In this document: piece after piece, positions 58,309-64,000 of the stretch
Layout of the letters: each line of letters opens with the position of its first letter
Numbering within the stretch: the first letter of the stretch is position 1
Assembly (NCBI RefSeq): GCF_004123295.1
Contig: NZ_SDMK01000004.1
Span: 310,001-374,000 of the forward strand
Length of the DNA: 64,000 bases
From: Silvibacterium dinghuense
Lineage (GTDB): Bacteria; Acidobacteriota; Terriglobia; Terriglobales; Acidobacteriaceae
Direction of reading: 5' to 3'
Position numbers and translations under genes: made by a program
Notes under the pieces: model-generated
Database searches by the model: none
The model's input: the letters and a program-made list of their open reading frames with translations, nothing else
What the model was told of the DNA's origin: nothing

Positions 58309-60063
58309 GTGGATGTGGGAACGGTCGTGCTGGAGCGGGCTCCAGTGCGTGGCAATCGAGGACGACGGCTGATCTTCCGCAGGCCGGTGCGGGTGATCGA
58401 GGCATGGCAGCCGGATGAGGTGCACGCGGCGCTCGCGGCCATCGATACAGCTTTGAACGAAGGCCTGCATGTGGCCGGCTTCCTCGGCTATGAGGCCGGG
58501 CTTGCGCTCGAGCCGAAGCTGCGTGATCTACCCATGATGCCTCCTGCGGGCGAGCCTCTGCTGTGGCTTGGCTGCTATGCGGGCGTGGAGCAAGACACGG
58601 TAGAGTGTGCAGCTCCCATGTCTCAGGTGCGAGACATGGGGCACCCGCTGTTGTCGCTCGAGGAAGCGGAGTATGCGCGGCGCGTGGATGCAGTGCAGGC
58701 GCTGATCGCAGCAGGCGAAACCTACCAGGCCAATCTCACCCTGGACGCGCGCTGGCGCAGCGAGGAGTCCGCGGCTGCGATGTATGCGCGGCTGCTGCAG
58801 GCGCAGCCCGTGGCCTATGCGGCGATGCTGCGTCCCCGCGAGGACTGGCACGTGCTGTCCTTCTCGCCGGAGCTCTTCTTCCGGCGCGAGGGCGGGCGCA
58901 TGGTGACGAAGCCGATGAAGGGCACGGCCGATCCCGGCTTCGACATGGCAGAGGCGCGGGCGCAGGCAGCGTGGCTCGTGGCGGATGAAAAGAATCGCGC
59001 CGAGAACGTGATGATCGTAGACCTGCTGCGCAACGATCTGGGGCGCGTATGCCGCATGGGATCGGTGCAGGTAACCGAGCTGTTCGCGGTCGAGCGCTAT
59101 CCGACCGTGCTGCAGATGACCTCGACCATCGAAGGACAGCTGCGCGAGGGCGTGGGTTATGCGGAGATCTTTGCGGCGCTCTTTCCTTCAGGCTCCATCG
59201 TGGGCGCGCCAAAGGTGCAGACCATGCGGCGGCTCAGCGAGATCGAAGGGCGGCCGCGCGGCGTCTATACGGGCGCGATCGGATATATCGCACCGCACGG
59301 CGAGGCGGAGTTCAACGTGGCCATCCGCACCCTCAGCCTGCACAACCGCGAGGCACGCATGGGCGTGGGATCGGGAATTGTCACCGACTCGGTTGCAAAT
59401 CTGGAATATGCCGAATGCCGGACCAAGCTGGCCTTCCTGACGCGCGATGCGGAGACGGATTTCTCGCTGATCGAGACGCTGCTGCTCGAGGACGGCACCT
59501 ACACGCTGCTCGCGGAACACCTGGAGCGCATGGCGGAGTCGGCAGAGTATTTCTTCCTGCGTTTCGATGAGTCGCACGTGAAGGCGGTGCTTGAAGAGGC
59601 GCGACGGGATGCAGGCGGCAAACGCATGCGCGTGCGGCTGCTGCTCGACCGCGAAGGCCACGCCACCTGGAGCTCCAGCGTGATGCCAGTAGGCGATGCG
59701 GGCCCGGTGAGCGTGCTCTTCTGGCCCGAGACGACCGACTCGCAGGATCGCTTTCTGCGCCACAAAACAACGCGGCGCGCGCTCTACGACAAGGCGCTGC
59801 AGGCTGCGCTGGCGGCGGGCTGTGCGGATGCGATCTTTACCAACGAACGCGGCGAAATCACCGAAGGCGCGATCCACAACGTGATCGCAGTGATCGACGG
59901 CCAGTGGATCACGCCACCGCTCGCATGCGGTCTGCTGCCGGGCGTGTACCGGCGCAAGCTGCTCGCAGAAGGCCGTATTAAGGAAGGCGTATTGCGGCGC
60001 GAGGATCTGGAGCGGGCCGAGGCGATATACCTGTGCAACTCGGTACGCGGCCTACGGGACTGA
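58309..60063 (+). CDS. pabB: Aminodeoxychorismate synthase component I fused to lyase (PabB-PabC)
   Basis: The 584-residue protein joins a chorismate-binding domain (about 115-365) to a fold-type IV PLP lyase domain (about 380-584). The first carries GETYQANLTLDARW, PMKGTADPGFD, NVMIVDLLRNDLGRV and VGAPKVQTMRRLSEIEGRPRG, and makes aminodeoxychorismate. The second carries LIETLLLEDGTYTLLAEHLERM, FTNERGEITEGAIHNV and NSVRG and would release p-aminobenzoate for folate. The N-terminal domain is split by residues APMSQVRDMGHP, encoded by a C hairpin (58615-58646) read in frame. The C-terminus (GLRD and the TGA stop) is encoded by the first bases of an A repeat. The start is GTG 58309, about 60 bases after the SDR terminator. 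Confidence 0.9.
   Translation: MDVGTVVLERAPVRGNRGRRLIFRRPVRVIEAWQPDEVHAALAAIDTALNEGLHVAGFLGYEAGLALEPKLRDLPMMPPAGEPLLWLGCYAGVEQDTVECAAPMSQVRDMGHPLLSLEEAEYARRVDAVQALIAAGETYQANLTLDARWRSEESAAAMYARLLQAQPVAYAAMLRPREDWHVLSFSPELFFRREGGRMVTKPMKGTADPGFDMAEARAQAAWLVADEKNRAENVMIVDLLRNDLGRVCRMGSVQVTELFAVERYPTVLQMTSTIEGQLREGVGYAEIFAALFPSGSIVGAPKVQTMRRLSEIEGRPRGVYTGAIGYIAPHGEAEFNVAIRTLSLHNREARMGVGSGIVTDSVANLEYAECRTKLAFLTRDAETDFSLIETLLLEDGTYTLLAEHLERMAESAEYFFLRFDESHVKAVLEEARRDAGGKRMRVRLLLDREGHATWSSSVMPVGDAGPVSVLFWPETTDSQDRFLRHKTTRRALYDKALQAALAAGCADAIFTNERGEITEGAIHNVIAVIDGQWITPPLACGLLPGVYRRKLLAEGRIKEGVLRREDLERAEAIYLCNSVRGLRD
58615..58646. repeat. C hairpin translated inside pabB
   Basis: The sequence has arms cccatgtctc and gagacatggg with the centre aggtgc and the tail gcaccc. 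It is the same hairpin as the intergenic copies at 880 and 2017, but lies in frame inside the N-terminal part of the enzyme. Confidence 0.85.
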
Positions 60064-60654
60064 CCGTCCAGGCCTTTCGCCTTCGGCTGCTGCGCGCAGC
60101 GCGGATCGCCTTCGGCACTCGCTCCCGCTGGTCGCGGCGCTAACCGCGCGGCCTTTTGCCTTCGGCACTCGCTCCCGCTGGTCGCGGCGCTAACCGCGCG
60201 GCCCTTCGCCTTCGGCCTCCGCTCCCGTTGGTCGCGATCCGGGATCTTTGCGGTGGAGACGAGAATGGGTGCCCCACATCTCGATTTTGAGATGTGGGAA
60301 AGCACGAACCCCGGAAGCGAGAATCCTGCGAACCCACATCTCGAATAGAACGAGATGTGGGGCACCCGTCTTTCTTTTATCCGGGCTTTCCTTGAAGGTC
60401 TTCGGAGACCCCCCATGACCAACCACACGTCATGGGTGGAGCACCCGGCCCTTCGCCTTCGGCACCCGCTCCCGCTGGTCGTGATCGAGGTTAGTCTTCC
60501 ACACGAGCCATGGCATCTCTTCCGTAATCAACAAGCTTTCCTTCGCGATGGACCGGAATCGAACACCACTGCGAGACTGCGCGAGAAAAGACCGTTGCTG
60601 ATCGGCGCGAAATTCTGCGATGCTTGTGCCTCATAGGCCGCGAGGTGTTCACCG
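60057..60654. repeat. Triple A unit and composite with two C hairpins and E
   Basis: Three A units follow each other from 60057 to about 60237. Next come the spacer gggatctttgcggtggaga, a C hairpin at 60266-60299, a second C hairpin at 60330-60365, the spacer ccttgaaggtcttcggag and an E hairpin at about 60406-60446. A last A fragment ends at about 60487. The remaining 165 bases are the permease upstream DNA, without clear promoter boxes. Confidence 0.82.
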
Positions 60655-63111
60655 ATGCTCCTCTCCCGTGTTATCGACCGGCAAGACCTGCTTTACGCTC
60701 TCCGATCCGCACGCCGCACACCTCTGCTGACATTGATTGCCGTGCTGGCGCTGTCGATCGGCATCGGGCTGAACACGGCAGTGTTCACCATTCTGAACCT
60801 GATGCTGCTGGCACCGCCGACGCGGGAGCATCCGTCGACGTTTGTGCAGGTGTATCCGCGCTACGAGGGCTGGTTCACAGGCGCGTCGCTTTCGACAGCG
60901 GTCAACAGCGACGACTTCGATGCGATCCGCGCACAGACGCACTCGCTCAGCGATGTGGCCGCGTATGAGACGCTCGCCGCCATCCTGGAGGAAGAACACC
61001 AGAAGAGCACGATGCAGCTGGTGACCTGCAACTACCTGCGCGTGATGGGTGTGGGGCAGCCGGTGATGGGGCGGTTCTTCGATGCTTCCGAATGCGCTCC
61101 CGGCACGAGCGCGCGCGTTGTGGTGCTGGGCGAACCGCAGTGGCGAGCACACTTCGATGCGGATCCTCACATCGTGGGCAGAGTCATCCATATCAACGGA
61201 CAGGCGCTGACGGTCATCGGCATCGCATCGGCGGATCACACGAATCATCTGCCGGCGACCATCTGGGCTCCCTATACGCTGCAGCCGCTGTTTAACCACG
61301 GCAACAGCTCCTTCACCGAGCCATGGCCGTGGCTCACCGTGGTCGGGCGGCTGCACAACGGATACACGCGCAACGCGGCAGCCGCGGAGCTGCAGACCAT
61401 CCTGCAGAGCAGGGATCGTCTTTACAACGGCAACCAGAGCCATCTGCACACGCGCAGAACTTCGATCACGGCGACCAACGGATCGTTTATCGACACCCCG
61501 GCCGTGAAGACGATCCTGTTCGGCATGATGGTGCTGATCCTCGGCCCGCTCTCGCTGGTTCTGCTGCTGGCCTGCACGAATATCACGATGCTCTTCCTCT
61601 CGCGCGTTCTGATGCGGCGCGGCGAGCTGGCCGTGCGCCTTGCGCTGGGCGCAGGCCGCGCGCGGCTGATGCGCATGCTGGCCGTGGAGAGCTTCCTCGT
61701 GGCCACGGCGGCGGGTCTGGTCAGCATCTTTCTCGCGGCGCGCTTACCCAACATCATCATGGGCGCCATTGATCCGCTCGAGAGAAATGCTTTGCCGGCG
61801 ATCCATCCGGACTGGAGGGTCTTTGTTTATCTCGGCGTGCTGGTGTTCGTCGCGACGGTCGCATCGGCCATCGCGCCGCTGGCCGAGTCTTTCCGCCTCG
61901 ACCTGGTGACGGCGCTCAAAGGCCGCGAAGGCTCCGTGACAGCGCGCTCCCGCAGCACAAGCATCCTGATCTTCGCGCAGATTGCGATGAGCTTTGTGCT
62001 GCTGGCAGCGGCCGTGCTCTTCCTGCGGCTGCCTTCGACGATCACGAACATCGACCCGGGCTTTGCCATGCGAAGCCTCATGACGGTACCGCTGGACGTC
62101 GAGCTTCCGCCGTATACGCAGAGCTCGGCGCTGAACTTCTATCGCACCCTGAATGAGCACATCGCACGCATTCCCGGCGTGCAGTCGATTGCCTACACCA
62201 GCGTCCCTCTTTTTGAAAGCGCGCCGCAGCAGGAGATCCGCACCGGGCGGCAGGCCAGGGGACAAGGGCGCGAGACCGGTGTCGATGAGGTCTCGGCGAA
62301 CTTCTTTTCCACCTTTGGCATTCCGCTGTTGCGCGGACGCGCGTTTGCCGCGCAGGATGTGCCGGCTCACGGCAACACCCTGGTCGCCGTGGTCACGCGG
62401 TCCTTCGCGCAGGCGATGTGGGGCGACGCCGATCCCGTCGGAAAGATCGTGGTGATGGCGGACAATCGCCCGCTCACCATCGTCGGAGTGGTGCAGGATG
62501 TGCGCTCGGAGCGGTTCGGCGCGCTTGACGATCCGCGCGTCTACACGCTGCGCAATGCGGATGCGATCCAGGGCAATCTTTATGCGCGCTTCGTGGGCGA
62601 TGCGGCTCCCATTGCCGAGTCGATCCGCCAGGCGATTCGTTCTCTCGACCCTACCCAGCCTGATATCCCGCAGTCGATCGAACACTTTCTCGAAGAAGAT
62701 GCGGTCGAGATCGCCGCCTCGGCACGGGTCATCATGGCCATGGCCGCGGTCGCAGTCGTGCTCGCGATGACGGGGCTGTTCGCGGTGCTGAACTTCGTCG
62801 TGCAGCGGCGCACGCGCGAGTTCGGCATCCAGGTGGTGCTCGGAGCCAGCCGCGGCCGGATCTTCCGCAGCGTGATCGGCAGAGGCATGGTCCAGATTGC
62901 GGCGGGGCTCGTTGGCGGCGTGGTGCTGGCTGCTCCGGCGGCGTGGGAGTTTTCCCGCGTCACCGCGCGATCCATGGTGCCGATCCATCCCTTCGATCCA
63001 TCGATCTACCTTGTCTCCGCGCTGGTGCTGGCTGCGGTGTCGCTGTGCGCAATGAGCCTTCCGGCGCTGCGCGCCACGCGCGTCGATCCGATGCAATCGC
63101 TCCGGGACTGA
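60655..63111 (+). CDS. FtsX/MacB-type ABC transporter permease
   Basis: The 818-residue protein has the double layout of the large Acidobacteria permeases. A first helix (TLIAVLALSIGIGLNTAVFTI) is followed by a periplasmic MacB-PCD domain, three helices with the FtsX region (LACTNITMLFLSRVLMRRGELAVRLALGAG), then a second periplasmic domain and a second FtsX region (LNFVVQRRTREFGIQVVLGAS). No ATP-binding gene is next to it. Such permeases form a mechanotransmission or efflux unit; the substrate is unknown. ATG 60655 has no strong ribosome site. The last residues LRD and the TGA stop are encoded by the first bases of an A repeat. Confidence 0.88.
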   Translation: MLLSRVIDRQDLLYALRSARRTPLLTLIAVLALSIGIGLNTAVFTILNLMLLAPPTREHPSTFVQVYPRYEGWFTGASLSTAVNSDDFDAIRAQTHSLSDVAAYETLAAILEEEHQKSTMQLVTCNYLRVMGVGQPVMGRFFDASECAPGTSARVVVLGEPQWRAHFDADPHIVGRVIHINGQALTVIGIASADHTNHLPATIWAPYTLQPLFNHGNSSFTEPWPWLTVVGRLHNGYTRNAAAAELQTILQSRDRLYNGNQSHLHTRRTSITATNGSFIDTPAVKTILFGMMVLILGPLSLVLLLACTNITMLFLSRVLMRRGELAVRLALGAGRARLMRMLAVESFLVATAAGLVSIFLAARLPNIIMGAIDPLERNALPAIHPDWRVFVYLGVLVFVATVASAIAPLAESFRLDLVTALKGREGSVTARSRSTSILIFAQIAMSFVLLAAAVLFLRLPSTITNIDPGFAMRSLMTVPLDVELPPYTQSSALNFYRTLNEHIARIPGVQSIAYTSVPLFESAPQQEIRTGRQARGQGRETGVDEVSANFFSTFGIPLLRGRAFAAQDVPAHGNTLVAVVTRSFAQAMWGDADPVGKIVVMADNRPLTIVGVVQDVRSERFGALDDPRVYTLRNADAIQGNLYARFVGDAAPIAESIRQAIRSLDPTQPDIPQSIEHFLEEDAVEIAASARVIMAMAAVAVVLAMTGLFAVLNFVVQRRTREFGIQVVLGASRGRIFRSVIGRGMVQIAAGLVGGVVLAAPAAWEFSRVTARSMVPIHPFDPSIYLVSALVLAAVSLCAMSLPALRATRVDPMQSLRD

Positions 63112-63426
63112 CCGTCCAGGTCTTCCGCCTTCGGCTGCTGCGCGCAGGGCGACACGCCTTCGGAACCCGCTCCCGCTGGTCACGGCGCTAACCGCGCGGC
63201 CTTTTGCCTTCGGCACTCGCTCCCTTTGGTCGCGATCCGGGATATTCGCGGTGGAGACGGATATGGGTGCCCCACATCTCGATTTTGAGATGTGGGAAAG
63301 CACGAACCCCGGAAGCGAGAATCCTGCGAACCCACATCTCGAACAGAACGAGATGTGGGGCACCCGGGTTTTCTACACCCTACACCCTATCCCCTGCACC
63401 CTATCCCCTACACCCTTGTCCCACGG
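63105..63426. repeat. A units, two C hairpins and G tract
   Basis: Two A units cover 63105-63238, a C hairpin is at 63268-63300, a second C hairpin at 63332-63367 and a G tract at 63370-63418. The order and spacers are nearly the same as in 60057-60365, pointing to a shared composite. Confidence 0.85.
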
Positions 63427-63999
63427 CTATTCGTTTAATGGCACCTGGCCGCGGATGTGGAAGTGAACGAGGATCGAGGCGCGGCCGGTGGGGCAGCCCA
63501 CGATGAGCAGGCTCTTGCCCTGTCCCTTGAACGAGTACGAGATGTGCGCGATGCCCATGGGATCGGTCTTCGTGACCGTGGGCTGCGCGTCGTCGCGGAC
63601 CTTGTCGGTATCGACGAACTCGGCGCTGGCCCAGAGCAGCTGCTCGTGCAGCGCGGGGTCGAGTGCGATGGGCACCTGGAGATCGATTGCCATGTTCACC
63701 TTATTGCACTCGACAGTGAGACCGGAGACCTTGTTGTCGCGGATGGAGTCGACCGTATCGAGGATGGGGTTGTTGTGATACACGCGCGCAAAGAAGGTGT
63801 ACGCATCAGCGGAACGGCTGCCCGGCTTGACGATGTTGATGTGGTCGGCGTCGATCTGCTGCGGCGGCGTGTCGACATCGCAGCCATATGTGGCGCTGTA
63901 GAAGCTGACCACGCGGGTGCGGGCGTGGAGATAGCGGCCGATGCCCTCGCCCGCGGCGGTGTCGCGCGTCTCAAAGGCGCAGTAGCGATGGATGCGCAC
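63427..63999 (-). CDS. Unknown protein, 5' part outside window
   Basis: The last 190 residues are visible. The first triplet here is a GTG at the window edge, so the true start may lie outside. The segment VVSFYSATYGCDV followed by DADHINIVKPGSRSADAY has the look of the final strand and catalytic-histidine region of an alpha/beta hydrolase, with His in ADHIN. A C-terminal domain of about 110 residues (SGLTVECNKVNMAIDLQVPI; AHISYSFKGQGKSLLIVGCP) is unfamiliar. No function can be given. The TAG stop is followed by a G tract. Confidence 0.5.
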   Translation of the reverse strand: MRIHRYCAFETRDTAAGEGIGRYLHARTRVVSFYSATYGCDVDTPPQQIDADHINIVKPGSRSADAYTFFARVYHNNPILDTVDSIRDNKVSGLTVECNKVNMAIDLQVPIALDPALHEQLLWASAEFVDTDKVRDDAQPTVTKTDPMGIAHISYSFKGQGKSLLIVGCPTGRASILVHFHIRGQVPLNE

Positions 64000-64000
64000 G

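Overview
The window looks like a piece of an Acidobacteriota chromosome (class Terriglobia, family Acidobacteriaceae or close). This is inferred from the very GC-rich coding sequence, an Oar-type TonB-dependent receptor, a large set of secreted glycoside hydrolases, CadC/CyaA-like winged-helix ATPase regulators, a large FtsX/MacB-type permease, and intergenic spaces packed with short palindromic repeats. I see no tRNA, rRNA, CRISPR, phage or insertion-sequence genes.

Layout. 1-2859: partial ilvE, a degenerate receiver protein and a MarC-family membrane protein, separated by repeat mosaics. 3054-9241: a shortened winged-helix/ATPase regulator, a GH79-like hydrolase, a GyrI-like protein and a GH9 cellulase-type enzyme. 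9867-17078: a minus-strand respiratory operon in the order cox subunit II, I, III, membrane protein, dihaem cytochrome c, Rieske protein, cytochrome b with a fused cytochrome c tail, closed by an intrinsic terminator. 17185-19773: a geranylgeranyl-reductase-family flavoprotein and a double glyoxalase-fold secreted protein. 20159-23240: an amino-sugar locus (GntR/UTRA regulator, NanE, SIS isomerase) with a HutC-type operator. 23391-34190: an arabinan/arabinoxylan locus (GH51, Oar-type receiver, NarL-type response regulator, NarX-type kinase, GH54). The kinase ectodomain and the two C-terminal domains of GH54 are the same domain family, so this is probably a sugar-sensing system in which sensor and enzyme share a binding module. 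34749-40519: XRE regulator, methyltransferase, GH92 mannosidase, squalene/phytoene synthase and a tiny charged protein. 40653-45671: APC permease, cytosine-deaminase-like enzyme, a PAS kinase and its CheY-like partner. 45623-52030: a Cys/His-motif hypothetical protein, DoxX, a FadR-type regulator and two GH28 pectinases. 52604-63999: diguanylate cyclase, zinc-ribbon membrane protein, an unusual GH18 fusion, SDR protein, PabB-PabC fusion, FtsX permease and a partial unknown.

The other main theme is the intergenic DNA. I name the repeat families A to I. A is the gggactggccgtccagg...ggtcgcga unit. B, C, E and F are hairpins (CCCACCCAAGC, CCCACATCTCG, ACCCACCCATGAC and CCACTCAAGCC arms) that mostly end in the same GGGGCACCC tail. 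D is a roughly 195-219 bp element that is itself one long imperfect palindrome, with ends like TAGGnCGTATCCaCATAGAG. G is a TAGGG-rich tandem tract, H is an accacagaggacacagag element, and I is a ctcctagcctttagctc inverted pair. A, B, C and E recur in a fixed order with conserved spacers, so they form a composite unit. Several of these repeats lie exactly at stop codons and even supply the stop codon, and one C hairpin is translated in frame inside pabB.

How the genes work together: the organism appears to be an aerobic degrader of plant and microbial polysaccharides (arabinan, pectin, cellulose/glucan, mannan-type glycans, chitin-like polymers, amino sugars), respiring through a cytochrome bc-caa3 type chain.
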